A stretch of 64,000 nt of DNA from PALSA-894 sp049698215 (GTDB lineage: Bacteria > Pseudomonadota > Alphaproteobacteria > Rhizobiales > Xanthobacteraceae): contig JBAVXH010000349.1 in assembly GCA_049698215.1 (NCBI GenBank), positions 1 through 64,000 on the forward strand, in the 5' to 3' direction. Below are positions 27,032-35,666 of this stretch, one piece after another (position 1 is the stretch's first letter; every line of letters begins with the position of its first letter). Under the pieces are notes generated by a model, which worked only from the letters and a program-made list of their open reading frames with translations, ran no database searches and had not been told where the DNA came from. The position numbers and the translations under genes were made by a program.

Positions 27032-27796
27032 CTATTCCATGCCGAGCAAGCGATAGATACGCCGCGTGTACTCGCCGAATTTCTCCTGCGTCTTTATGTC
27101 GAGCGTGCGCGGATGCGGCAGCTCGACCAGAAAATTGTCGGCCATGCGTGCCGGGCCCGCGGTCAGGACGACCACGCGCGTGCCGAGAAACACGGCCTCG
27201 GTGATGCCGTGCGTAACGAACACGACCGTCTTGCGCGCCTGCTCCCAGATGCGCAGCAGCTCCAGGTTCATCTTCTCGCGTGTCAGCGCGTCGAGCGCGC
27301 CGAACGGTTCGTCCATCAGGATCAGCTTGGGATCGTGGACCAGAGCGCGCGCGATCGCGGCGCGCTGCTGCATGCCGCCGGAAAGCTGATACGGGTATTT
27401 GTCCTCCGCGTCCTGCAGGCCGACCAGTGCGAGCAGGTCGCGCGCACGCGCGCGGCTCGCGGCGGCGGGAAGGCCGAGGATTTCGGCCGGCAGCAGCACA
27501 TTGTCGATGATGCGGCGCCATTTGAGCAGCAGCGGCTGCTGGAACACCATGCCGATGTCGCGCGCGGGATTGAACGGCTGCGCCGCCGAGCCGATGCGGA
27601 CTTCGCCCGAGTCGTGCGGATGAAGTCCTGCGAGAATCTTGAGCAACGTCGTCTTGCCGCAGCCGGACGGACCAACCAGCGCCACCAGCTCGCCGGACGC
27701 AACGTCGAAGGTGACCTGCGATACGGCGAGGAACTCCGCCTTGCCCGTGCGGTAGACCTTCTTGACCCCGGCGAGATGGATGAACGGCTCAGCCAT
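27032..27796 (-). CDS. ABC transporter ATP-binding protein, SsuB/TauB/NrtD type
   Basis: The protein is 254 residues from the ATG at 27796. A TTG four codons earlier also fits. Walker A (GPSGCGKTT) is at about 42-50, the signature in YQLSGGMQQRAAIARAL, and Walker B in LILMDEPFGALD. The block TREKMNLELLRIWEQ is typical of the nitrate/sulfonate/taurine class. The start lies 5 bases inside or just beyond the permease stop, depending on the codon chosen. It couples ATP hydrolysis to import by the adjacent permease and the binding protein at 29778. Confidence 0.9.
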   Translation of the reverse strand: MAEPFIHLAGVKKVYRTGKAEFLAVSQVTFDVASGELVALVGPSGCGKTTLLKILAGLHPHDSGEVRIGSAAQPFNPARDIGMVFQQPLLLKWRRIIDNVLLPAEILGLPAAASRARARDLLALVGLQDAEDKYPYQLSGGMQQRAAIARALVHDPKLILMDEPFGALDALTREKMNLELLRIWEQARKTVVFVTHGITEAVFLGTRVVVLTAGPARMADNFLVELPHPRTLDIKTQEKFGEYTRRIYRLLGME

Positions 27797-27800
27797 TTCG

Positions 27801-28568
27801 CTATCCAAGCCGCGCGTCCTGCACGACGAGCAGGCGCTCCAGCCCGAGCACCATCAGATAAAGAAGTCCACCGAGCAGCGTGATCAGGATCACCGCCATG
27901 AACATCGCGGCGGTGTCGAGCGTGACCTGCACCTGCAGCATCAGGTAGCCGAGTCCGCGATCCGAGCCGAGGAACTCGCCGACGATCGCACCCGCAACCG
28001 CGAGGATCGCCGCAACCTTCATGCCGGAAAAGATGTAGGGCAGCGCGCCGGGAAGCTGGATCTTGAGGAACACCTGCCACCGCGAGGCCTTTAGCGTGCG
28101 CACTAGGTCGAGCAGATCGGGCTCGACTTCCTTCAAGCCCCGCGCCGTTGTCAGGACAATCGGGAAGAAACAGATGGCAAACGCCATCATGATGTTCGGT
28201 CCGATGCCGTATTTGAACCACACAATAATGAGGGGCCCGAGCGCGACCTTTGGGATCATATTGAGCGTGACCAGGAGCGGCATGATCGCCATGTTGAGCC
28301 AGCGCGACCACGAGAACAGCAGCGCGATGCCAACGCCGACTACGACCGCGAGAATGTAGCCACCGAAAATCTCCGTACCGGTGACGACGATGTTTTCGAG
28401 CCAACGGTAGTTCGGAACCAGCAGCGCGTTGAGCGTTGCCTGCGGGGACGGCATGACGAAGCTCGGCACCTTGCCGACGACGACGAAAAAATGCCACGCC
28501 GCGACCAGCAGCAGGTGGCTGATGACTGCCAGCGAATAACGCTGCAGGGCTTCGCGGTTGGCGCCCAA
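27801..28568 (-). CDS. ABC transporter permease, SsuC/TauC type
   Basis: The 255-residue inner-membrane protein begins with a TTG at 28568, directly behind AAGGAGGATCG, which decides the start. Five or six transmembrane helices are visible. The conserved loop EVEPDLLDLVRTLKASRWQVF contacts the ATPase. SRWQVFLKIQLPGALPYIF is the usual signature of this permease family. It lies between the DHDPS-family gene and the ATPase gene in one - strand operon. Confidence 0.9.
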   Translation of the reverse strand: MGANREALQRYSLAVISHLLLVAAWHFFVVVGKVPSFVMPSPQATLNALLVPNYRWLENIVVTGTEIFGGYILAVVVGVGIALLFSWSRWLNMAIMPLLVTLNMIPKVALGPLIIVWFKYGIGPNIMMAFAICFFPIVLTTARGLKEVEPDLLDLVRTLKASRWQVFLKIQLPGALPYIFSGMKVAAILAVAGAIVGEFLGSDRGLGYLMLQVQVTLDTAAMFMAVILITLLGGLLYLMVLGLERLLVVQDARLG

Positions 28569-28611
28569 ACGATCCTCCTTCAGGCGCTACGATAGCGCAG
28601 CCGGAGCGAAA

Positions 28612-29673
28612 TCACGCAAGCCAGCGCGCGACGTTTGCGCGCACGAAGGCGTCGTCGTTCAAGTGCGGATAGGCGGCGCAGACCCGGTCGATCTCCTGTT
28701 TCTGGCCCGGCCCAAGCGACTCCTTGGGATCGAGACACCAGATACCTTCGAGCAGTCCCTGTCGCCGCAGGATTTCGTGGCAGCCGCAGATAACCCCATG
28801 AAAGTCGTTGGCGACATCGAAAATGGCGGCGTTGCAATCGGTCACGGCGGAGTCGAGCGCCAGCACGTCCGCCGGAACGGAGTCGCCTGTCACCACGGCA
28901 TGAATGCGATCGAGCAGCTCCACGGCGCTCTTCACCCACACGCTCCAATGCCCGAGCAGCCCGCCCTTGATGCGCATCGTAACGGACTTGCCGGAAACGA
29001 CCATAGTGAAGGGGGTCACGAGGTCCAATATGATGTGATCGTCATTGCCGGTATAGAGCGTGATGCGATCTGCCGCGCCTGCCTCGACCACGCCGCGGAT
29101 CACATCGAGCGTGCGATAACGGTTGAACGGCGCGATCTTGATCGCAATGACGTTCTCAATCGCCGCGAAGCGACGCCAGAACGATGCCGGCAGCACAATG
29201 CCGCCAACGGCGGGTTGAAGGTAGAAACCGACTAGGGGAATTTCGCGCGCAATTGTTTCCGCATGCACGATCAGTTCATCCTCACTCGCGCCCTTCATGG
29301 CGGCAAGCGACAGCAAGCCCGCGTGATAGCCAAGATCACGGGCGACATGCGCTTCCTTCACGGCCTGTGTGGTGCGGCCGGCAAATCCCGCGATCATCAC
29401 CTGCGGCGTCCTCGCCCAATCAGCGGCCGTCCGCACCGCATGCTCGAGGACCGGCTGATAGAGTCCGACATCGCGTATCGCAAATTGCGTCGTATGCACG
29501 CCGACCGCGAGCCCGCCTGCGCCGGCATCGATATAGTAGCGGCTCAACGCCCGCTGGCGGCGCACGTCGAGCTTGCGGTTAGCATCGAGAGCGAGCGGAT
29601 GCGCGGGAATGACGGCGCCTCGGCGCAAAACGGCGAGCACCTCCGCCGGCCAATCTGTCCATTGCGATCCCAT
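28612..29673 (-). CDS. Dihydrodipicolinate-synthase-family aldolase or lyase
   Basis: The 353-residue protein has the DHDPS/NAL TIM-barrel pattern. The N-terminal region DAGAGGLAVGVHTTQ fills the place of the GGTTGE-type loop. A candidate Schiff-base lysine is in NVIAIKIAPFN, and GNDDHIILD follows as the substrate-loop region. Such enzymes form or break carbon-carbon bonds of keto acids through a lysine imine. It is the first gene of the operon that continues with the permease, the ATPase and an FAD oxidoreductase. The family is sure; the reaction is not. Confidence 0.8.
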   Translation of the reverse strand: MGSQWTDWPAEVLAVLRRGAVIPAHPLALDANRKLDVRRQRALSRYYIDAGAGGLAVGVHTTQFAIRDVGLYQPVLEHAVRTAADWARTPQVMIAGFAGRTTQAVKEAHVARDLGYHAGLLSLAAMKGASEDELIVHAETIAREIPLVGFYLQPAVGGIVLPASFWRRFAAIENVIAIKIAPFNRYRTLDVIRGVVEAGAADRITLYTGNDDHIILDLVTPFTMVVSGKSVTMRIKGGLLGHWSVWVKSAVELLDRIHAVVTGDSVPADVLALDSAVTDCNAAIFDVANDFHGVICGCHEILRRQGLLEGIWCLDPKESLGPGQKQEIDRVCAAYPHLNDDAFVRANVARWLA

Positions 29674-29675
29674 GA

Positions 29676-29704
29676 TTGACAGGTCCGGAGGCCAAACCTA
29701 ACGT
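29676..29704 (+). promoter_or_regulatory. Sigma-70-like promoter for the substrate-binding protein gene
   Basis: TTGACA at 29676-29681 is followed after exactly 17 bases by TAACGT at 29699-29704. It points toward the + strand gene whose ATG is at 29778, and lies in the divergent gap next to the start of the DHDPS-family gene. The -35 box is a perfect consensus match, the -10 box a partial one. Confidence 0.55.
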
Positions 29705-29777
29705 CCTACCAAGCAGTTAGCATGAAGCCTCACGGCGCGTCGAGCGCGCGTCTGACACGCCCACCCGGGAGATCGCC

Positions 29778-30785
29778 ATGAAAATTTCCAAGCTTTCAGT
29801 TTTGCTCGGCGCGCTCGCGTTTTGCGCCACGCCCGCCTCGGCGCAAAAGCTCACCTTCACGCTCAACTGGGTCGCGGGCGGCGACCATGCGCCCTACTTC
29901 TACGCGCAGAAAATGGGCTGGTACAAACAGGCCGGCATCGACATCGATTTCGAAACCGGCCGGGGCTCGGCGGCCTCGGCGCAGAAAGTCGGCGCGGGCG
30001 CCTCGCAACTCGGGCTCTCCGACATGGCGGGCGTGCTGTTGTTCCGCGGCAAGGGCCTAGATCTCGTCGGCTTGATGAACGTCTACGCCAATTCGCCACA
30101 AGGGCTTTACTGGCTCAAGAGCAACGGCATCAACAGCCTGAAGGATCTCGCCGGCAAGAAGATTGGCAATCCGGCGGGTGACGGCGCGCGCACGATGTGG
30201 CCGGCGCTCGCCAAGGCAAACGGCATCGATCCGAATTCGGTGACCTGGGTCAACATCGACGCCAATGCGAAACTCGGCGCGCTCAAAGCGAAGACCGTCG
30301 ATGCCACGACCTCGTTCTTCAACCTGCATCACGTGTTCGCCCGTGAGCTCGGCAACGACATGGGGTTCCTGGCGTGGAAAGACGCGGGCGTGAACCTCTA
30401 CGGCAACTCGATCATCGCGAACGGCGCGTGGCTGAAGGCCAATCGCGACAAGGCCGCTGAATTCATCAAGATCACGCAGAAAGCCTTTGCCGAGTGCGTG
30501 AAGACGCCCGATCCATGCGTCAAGGCTCTGGTCGAGGCGAACGGCGCGCTGCTCTACGACAACGAGCTGACCAACTGGCACCTCGTCACCATCCTGATGA
30601 GCGACGAGACCTCGCGCAATGTCGCGCTCGGCTGGCACGACGAGAAGCGCATGGATAGTGATTACAAGGTGGTCGACGAATATCTCAAGATGGAAAAGCC
30701 GTACGACGTGAAGGCGGCTTACACCAACGAGTTCCTCGACAAGTCGGTGAAAATGCCGCCGATCAATCCGCCGAAGCTGTATTGA
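29778..30785 (+). CDS. ABC transporter substrate-binding protein, NMT1/THI5-like
   Basis: The 335-residue protein has a clear signal peptide cut after TPASA. The mature part starts KLTFTLNWVAGGDHAPYFYA, the usual ligand-site opening of the NMT1/SsuA/TauA class. GGGAG precedes the ATG. It should deliver the ligand to the permease and ATPase encoded divergently at 27-28.6 kb. A pair of cysteines (AFAECVKTPDPC) could form a disulfide. It ends one base away from the convergent acetyltransferase gene, so no terminator fits between them. Confidence 0.88.
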   Translation: MKISKLSVLLGALAFCATPASAQKLTFTLNWVAGGDHAPYFYAQKMGWYKQAGIDIDFETGRGSAASAQKVGAGASQLGLSDMAGVLLFRGKGLDLVGLMNVYANSPQGLYWLKSNGINSLKDLAGKKIGNPAGDGARTMWPALAKANGIDPNSVTWVNIDANAKLGALKAKTVDATTSFFNLHHVFARELGNDMGFLAWKDAGVNLYGNSIIANGAWLKANRDKAAEFIKITQKAFAECVKTPDPCVKALVEANGALLYDNELTNWHLVTILMSDETSRNVALGWHDEKRMDSDYKVVDEYLKMEKPYDVKAAYTNEFLDKSVKMPPINPPKLY

Positions 30786-30786
30786 G

Positions 30787-31638
30787 CTACCCGAACTCCG
30801 GGCCGATCACCGCGAACGTACGCGCGAGATCGTCGAAGCTCTCGCTCCGGCCGAGAAGCATGCGCGTGAAGGGGCGTTGCTGCGCGAAGCCGGATGCTTC
30901 CAGCCAGCGGCGGACCTCGCCCTTCGCGTCGGCGATGTCGATGTAAACGGTCCCACTGATACCGTTCAATGCCCGCCGCAGGAGCGCGAGCGCGGTCGCG
31001 TCGTCCTCTGCGATCAGCGGACCGAGATGCGACGCCGTCCGCCCCTCGCGGCCGAGCAACATTCCCACGATGCGCCCGCCGCGCCGAGCGAGGAGATTGG
31101 CCGGCGGCAAGCGGCCGCGCATGCGCGCGAGAATTTGGCTTCGGTCGTTGCCAAACACCGTGGCGTCATAGGCGCACAGCGCAGACCACGCGTCATCGGC
31201 AATCGGCTCGATGAGTGTTGAGGTTTCCGCGGGCTGTACGACATGCCGCTCTGCCGCAAACCGCGCAAACCCCCATGCCTCCTTGAACCCGAGTGGCGCG
31301 TAGACCGTCGCGCCGGCCGGCGTTGCGTCGAGCACGGGAACGAGGCCCACTGCGGTGACATCGGAGATACAGCGATGCAGGAGGCGCGTGGCAAGCCCGC
31401 GCCGGCGCTCTCCCGCCGTCACCAGCACCATGCTGATCCAGGCGCACGCGCCGTAGGAGATCCACGCCGCGCTCGCGACCACGCGGCCTTGCGCTCGCAC
31501 CGCATAGGCGGTGCCAAAGTCAAGAAACATCCGCCAATCGGCCGCGACCTGATTCCAGCCTGCCTCGGCGACCAGAGCTTCGGCGTCCGGCAACTCCGTG
31601 AGCGCAAGCCGCCCGATCGCGAGATCAGAATTCGCCAT
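30787..31638 (-). CDS. GNAT-family N-acetyltransferase
   Basis: The protein is 283 residues from the ATG at 31638, which overlaps the previous gene by 14 bases. A TTG 12 bases upstream is possible. The acetyl-CoA-binding loop is in VTAGERRRGLATRLLHRCI (the R-x-x-G-x-A pattern), after the strand ACAWISMVLV. A second, more diverged half follows and ends with TVYIDIADAKGEV, so this is probably a two-domain GNAT. It is translationally coupled to the epimerase-like gene. The acceptor is unknown. Confidence 0.8.
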   Translation of the reverse strand: MANSDLAIGRLALTELPDAEALVAEAGWNQVAADWRMFLDFGTAYAVRAQGRVVASAAWISYGACAWISMVLVTAGERRRGLATRLLHRCISDVTAVGLVPVLDATPAGATVYAPLGFKEAWGFARFAAERHVVQPAETSTLIEPIADDAWSALCAYDATVFGNDRSQILARMRGRLPPANLLARRGGRIVGMLLGREGRTASHLGPLIAEDDATALALLRRALNGISGTVYIDIADAKGEVRRWLEASGFAQQRPFTRMLLGRSESFDDLARTFAVIGPEFG

Positions 31639-32656
31639 CGCGCTTGCCAAAGCCGGTCGGCTTGCCGAGGCTCGGCAGTTCGCGCGAGACCCAATCCGCC
31701 GTCCAGTCGAGCAGCCGGGCGAGCGGTACGCGCGGATAGCCGAATAACTGCATCGCTTGGCTCGTGTTCACCAACCATGCGGTCGGCGCTTCCGCGCCGG
31801 CGAACACGGGCTTCTTCCCGAGCCGCTCGCCGAAGGCTTCCGCAAGCCAGCGCACGCTGATCGTCTCCGGGCCGCTGACGTTGAGCGGCGACGTCGGCGC
31901 CGTGCAGTGAGCGAGCGAGCGCAGCACCATTGTGTTGGCATCGCCCTGCCAGATCACGTTTACATGGCCGGTCGAGACGTCGATCGTCTCGAACGCCCTC
32001 ACGCGCGACGCGACGTCGAACAGCACGCCGTAGCGCATATCGATGGCGTAGTTCAGGCGGATGATGCGGCCGGGCGTGCCGCGCGCGCGCGAGAAATACT
32101 GGAACATCTGCTCGCGCGCGACACAGGAGTTGGCGTAGGCGCCGGACGGCGGCGCCATCGGCGTCCCCTCGGTCGCGCCGCCGTGCCGCACATCGACATA
32201 GGGATAAACACAACCGGTCGAATACGCGACGATCCGCGAACCCGCGAAGCTTTCGGCAACCAGAGCCGGCACGTAGCCATTCATCGCCCAAGTGAACGCT
32301 TCGTGCCCGGACGCGCCGAACTTGAATCCTGCCATGAAAATGACGTTCGGCAATTTCGGCAGCGCATCGAGCTGGACACGATCGAGCAAATCGGCCGCGA
32401 TACACTCGATCCCGTGTGCCGTCAGCCCATCGCGCAAACCCTTCTCGCTGAAGCGCGCGACCCCGACGACTCGCTTGCCCGGCGCTGCACGCTTGGCAAG
32501 ACGCGCGAGCGTCGGACCGATCTTGCCGCCGACGCCGAGGATGATGAGATCGCCGTCAATTCTGCCGAGTTCGGCGACGAGTTCCGGCGTTGGCGTGGTC
32601 ATCACGTCCTCGAGATGCTCCACATCGCGAAAACGGTCGGGCAGGGAGTCGGACAT
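31625..32656 (-). CDS. NAD(P)-dependent epimerase/dehydratase family protein
   Basis: The 343-residue protein starts at the ATG at 32656; a TTG seven codons earlier is an alternative. The Rossmann loop is LGVGGKIGPTL, a variant of GxxGxxG. The SDR active site appears as YSTGCVYPYVD, with the Tyr-x-x-x-Lys motif not clearly kept: YANSCVAREQ has no lysine at the expected place. That raises doubt about catalysis. It forms a two-gene unit with the acetyltransferase and diverges from the MetE-like gene across a 101-base gap. Confidence 0.75.
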   Translation of the reverse strand: MSDSLPDRFRDVEHLEDVMTTPTPELVAELGRIDGDLIILGVGGKIGPTLARLAKRAAPGKRVVGVARFSEKGLRDGLTAHGIECIAADLLDRVQLDALPKLPNVIFMAGFKFGASGHEAFTWAMNGYVPALVAESFAGSRIVAYSTGCVYPYVDVRHGGATEGTPMAPPSGAYANSCVAREQMFQYFSRARGTPGRIIRLNYAIDMRYGVLFDVASRVRAFETIDVSTGHVNVIWQGDANTMVLRSLAHCTAPTSPLNVSGPETISVRWLAEAFGERLGKKPVFAGAEAPTAWLVNTSQAMQLFGYPRVPLARLLDWTADWVSRELPSLGKPTGFGKRDGEF

Positions 32657-32757
32657 TGCGGCTCGCGGATTTGGCAACGCGCCTGCGTCGCCTCTATAAC
32701 CGGAATACTAGAAGGCCGTGCCATCAGCAACGAGGCGGGCCACGTTCGGGGGCGTTC

Positions 32758-33768
32758 ATGGCTGAGCCGCGCATCAAGACGACTGTCGTCGGGTCATATC
32801 CGTTTCCGGACTGGCTCGGCGCACTGCCGTCCGAGCAGGCGCTGATCGATGCGACGCGCGTCGTCATCCACACGCAGGAGCAGGCCGGGATCGACCTCGT
32901 CTGTGACGGAGAGCTCTATCGCTTTGATGTGAACCATCCCGAAACCAACGGGATGATCGAGTATTTTGTGAAGCCGATGGCAGGCGTGCGCTCCGGCGTT
33001 AGGTTCGAGGAACTGGTCGTCTATCGCGATCAACCGGCAACGAAATTCCGCACACGTCCACCAGCTGTGGTCGAGGGCCCTGTCGGACCCGGCACGCTCG
33101 ATCTGCCACAGGCCTGCGCGCGTGCGAAAAAACTCACCGACCGGCCGTTCAAGTTCACGCTGACCGGCCCGCACATGCTGGCGAAGATGCTTTACGACAT
33201 TTACTACAAGAACTTGCCCGACCTCACGATGGCGATTGCCGACGCGCTCGCCGCGCAGGTGAAGCATTGCGACGCCGACGTGATCCAGGTCGACGAAGCA
33301 AACTTGCCGGGAAGTCCCGAAGAATGGAAGTGGGCAGCCGACGCGATGAACCGTGTGCTCGACGCGGTCAAGACAACGCCCGCGGTCCACCTGTGTTTCG
33401 GTAACTACGGCGGCCAATCGATCCAGAAAGGCACGTGGGGACAGCTCATGGGCTATCTCAACGCGCTGCATGTCGATCATATCGTGATGGAGACCGCGCA
33501 TCGTCCGCCCGACGAGCTCAAGGTATTCCGTGATCTACGCTCGGACATCGGCTTCGGACTGGGTGTCGTCGACATCAAATCAACGGAAATCGAGACGGCG
33601 GATCAGATCGCGCGCGCAATCGAACGGGCCGAGAAGGTGCTTGGTGCCGAACGGATCAGATATATCCATCCGGACTGTGGCTTCTGGATGCTCAAGCGCA
33701 ATATCGCGGATGGAAAGATCCGTGCCTTGGTGGGTGGACGCAACCTTCATCAAGGATCGCTTGCGTGA
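32758..33768 (+). CDS. MetE-like zinc-dependent methyltransferase or lyase
   Basis: This 336-residue protein corresponds to the C-terminal catalytic half of cobalamin-independent methionine synthase. The zinc ligands of the family are visible: H211 and C213 (HLCFG), E245 (METAH) and C307 (HPDCGFW). The N-terminal half of true MetE is missing, as in stand-alone relatives that act on other thiols or methyl donors. It is a single + strand gene. The frame ends right next to a serine-recombinase relic, so its last few residues may have been reshaped by that event. Confidence 0.82.
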   Translation: MAEPRIKTTVVGSYPFPDWLGALPSEQALIDATRVVIHTQEQAGIDLVCDGELYRFDVNHPETNGMIEYFVKPMAGVRSGVRFEELVVYRDQPATKFRTRPPAVVEGPVGPGTLDLPQACARAKKLTDRPFKFTLTGPHMLAKMLYDIYYKNLPDLTMAIADALAAQVKHCDADVIQVDEANLPGSPEEWKWAADAMNRVLDAVKTTPAVHLCFGNYGGQSIQKGTWGQLMGYLNALHVDHIVMETAHRPPDELKVFRDLRSDIGFGLGVVDIKSTEIETADQIARAIERAEKVLGAERIRYIHPDCGFWMLKRNIADGKIRALVGGRNLHQGSLA

Positions 33769-33770
33769 AA

Positions 33771-34086
33771 CTAGTACGCCGCGAGTTGGCGGCAGCTGGC
33801 CATCCACGTCATCGAACGCGCCCGGAACGTCGCGCGATAGCCGGTCGAGTTTGGACACCAGGACACAGCATTTGGTTTGGCGGGCCTGAGCGAGGGCAGC
33901 GGCGAGCTGCGCGCCGGTCGAGCGCATCGGCGCCCGTGCGGTCTCGGCCTCGACGAACTCCGCGATTATGGTGAGATTCTCGGCTTCGGCGAACCGCTCG
34001 ACCGCGGCTCGTTGGGCCTCGATCCCGAGCCCAGAGCGCTGCTGTTGCCGTGTGGAGACACGATAGTAGCCAACAGCGCGATCCAT
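33771..34086 (-). pseudogene. Serine recombinase, N-terminal fragment
   Basis: The fragment begins MDRAVGYYRVSTRQQ with the catalytic serine in YRVST, and continues through the resolvase fold to VLVSKLDRLSRDV. After that the family similarity stops and the frame drifts into unrelated sequence; the helical hinge and DNA-binding domain are gone. Between ETARAPMRSTG and AQLAAAL the text suggests two compensating indels, because GADALDRR is readable in another frame. The fragment overlaps the end of the MetE-like gene region on the opposite strand. It should be inactive. Confidence 0.75.
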
Positions 34087-34120
34087 ACAAAGGGCATATC
34101 ACCGTTTGCCCTTTGTATGG
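34083..34120. repeat. Perfect 14-bp inverted repeat at the recombinase start
   Basis: CCATACAAAGGGCA at 34083-34096 and TGCCCTTTGTATGG at 34107-34120 are exact reverse complements around 10 bases. The left arm contains the start codon of the serine-recombinase fragment. The location suggests an autoregulatory operator, a recombination half-site pair, or an mRNA hairpin that hides the start. Confidence 0.8.
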
Positions 34121-34272
34121 GTCAACGTTGTGCGAAGTGCATGCGGGCCATTGATGTCTGCTCTTCGGCCATTGGCGGATGTAGCAAGCGAACGCTCCCG
34201 GCCTTCCATCGAAATAACCGAGGGCGAGCTTGAATCGCTCTAAAGCCATCAGATGCCGGCGAGCCTGCCCAC

Positions 34273-35658
34273 CTAGAGGCGGCGCTTGACGAAGCGGCCC
34301 GACCCAATTGCGGCATCGACCGTCTCGCCGTCCCTCAGGACAAAACGGCCTCGAACCAACGTGTGAAGCACCTTGCCGGTGAACGTGCGGCCTTCATAGA
34401 TGGAGAAGCCCGCACTTGAGCGCACGTTCTCCCGCTTGTAAGTGTAGCGCGCATCGAGATCGACGATTGCAAGGTCGGCGTCGAGGCCGACCGCAATGCG
34501 TCCCTTGCGGTGATACAGCCCCATCGCATCGGCAGGCGCACTCGACAGCAGCTCCGCGATCCGACCAAGCGGAATGCCGCGCTTGTGGTGGCCATCGGTC
34601 AACATCACCGGCAACAGCGTCTCAAGGCCCGCGCAGCCGGGCGAAGCCTTCCAGATTCCGCCAGCTTTTGACGAGATATCCCGATGTACGTGGTCGGTCG
34701 CGACGGTGTCGATGTCGCCCGCCACAATGCCATGCCACAGCGCATCGCAGTCGCTGCATTCACGCACGGGCGGATTGATCTTGCCGAGATCGCCGCCTTC
34801 CCATTCGACGTCATGTGTCAGGTAGTGCGGACAAGTTTCAATGATGATGTCCGTGCCTGCATCTCGCGCGCGTAATCCCGCCTCGAGCGCCTCGCGCGAC
34901 GACGTGTGTACGATATAGAGCCGTGCGCCTGTCGTGCGCGCAAAGAGCCCGGCACGTTGCACAGCATCAGCCTCGACGAAGGGCGGCCGTGTCGCATTCC
35001 AGGCGCGCAGACCGCCGCGTCCGTTAGGATCGGCTTCCATCTCGCGCTTGCGTAACACCCAGGCCGCTTCGATATTTTCGGGATGCGGGCACACCATGCC
35101 GCCATTCGCGGCTGCGGCTTCGCATAGCCGAAGGAGAAAGCCGTCGTCGATGTCCGGCAGGCCGAGCCGCGTGCCTTCCCCGCCCCGATTGTTCATGAAG
35201 ATCTTGAACGACGGCGCCCCAAACTCGCGCGCGTAGCGCGGCACGCCGGCAAGCTGCAGTTCGGTCGAGATGATGAAGTGGTAGCCGAAATCGATACGAG
35301 CGCCGGCTTCAGTGATCTCCCTCACCTCGTCGAATAGCGTCTCGAACGGCTCGGTCGCCATCAGGTAGGGGATGAACGTCGTAATCCCGCCGAGTGCCGC
35401 AGCCGCCGTCTCGGTTGCGGCATCTTCCGGCACGCACGGACGCGCAATGTCCTTGCCGTGGCCGAGATGCAAATGCACGTCGATTATGCCGGGCAGCACG
35501 ATCTTTCCCGAAACATCGAGCGTATCTCGCGCTTCGGCAGTCGTTCCGGGTGAGAGGATCGCAGCGATGCGCTCGTCCTTGATCGCAATATCCGCCGCAA
35601 CACCGTTGGTGTCCGGCAAGACCACCGTGCCACCGCGAGCAATCAGGTCAAAGCTCAT
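34273..35658 (-). CDS. Cyclic amidohydrolase, hydantoinase/dihydroorotase/allantoinase group
   Basis: The 461-residue protein has all the binuclear-metal ligands of the group: H62 and H64 (DVHLHLG), the carbamylated lysine K152 (SFKIFMN), H192 (CPHPE), H251 (VHTSS) and D322 (ATDHVHRD). It should open a cyclic amide, imide or ureide ring. It is the last gene of the large catabolic operon and lies 8 bases after the MmgE/PrpD gene. Substrates in this group overlap, so hydantoin, dihydropyrimidine and allantoin types are all possible. Confidence 0.85.
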   Translation of the reverse strand: MSFDLIARGGTVVLPDTNGVAADIAIKDERIAAILSPGTTAEARDTLDVSGKIVLPGIIDVHLHLGHGKDIARPCVPEDAATETAAAALGGITTFIPYLMATEPFETLFDEVREITEAGARIDFGYHFIISTELQLAGVPRYAREFGAPSFKIFMNNRGGEGTRLGLPDIDDGFLLRLCEAAAANGGMVCPHPENIEAAWVLRKREMEADPNGRGGLRAWNATRPPFVEADAVQRAGLFARTTGARLYIVHTSSREALEAGLRARDAGTDIIIETCPHYLTHDVEWEGGDLGKINPPVRECSDCDALWHGIVAGDIDTVATDHVHRDISSKAGGIWKASPGCAGLETLLPVMLTDGHHKRGIPLGRIAELLSSAPADAMGLYHRKGRIAVGLDADLAIVDLDARYTYKRENVRSSAGFSIYEGRTFTGKVLHTLVRGRFVLRDGETVDAAIGSGRFVKRRL

Positions 35659-35666
35659 TCGGTCCT

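Noticed and set aside
32758..33768. The MetE-like gene as a methionine synthase
   Set aside because: Only the C-terminal catalytic half is present, with no N-terminal domain or methionine genes nearby, so the physiological reaction is probably different.
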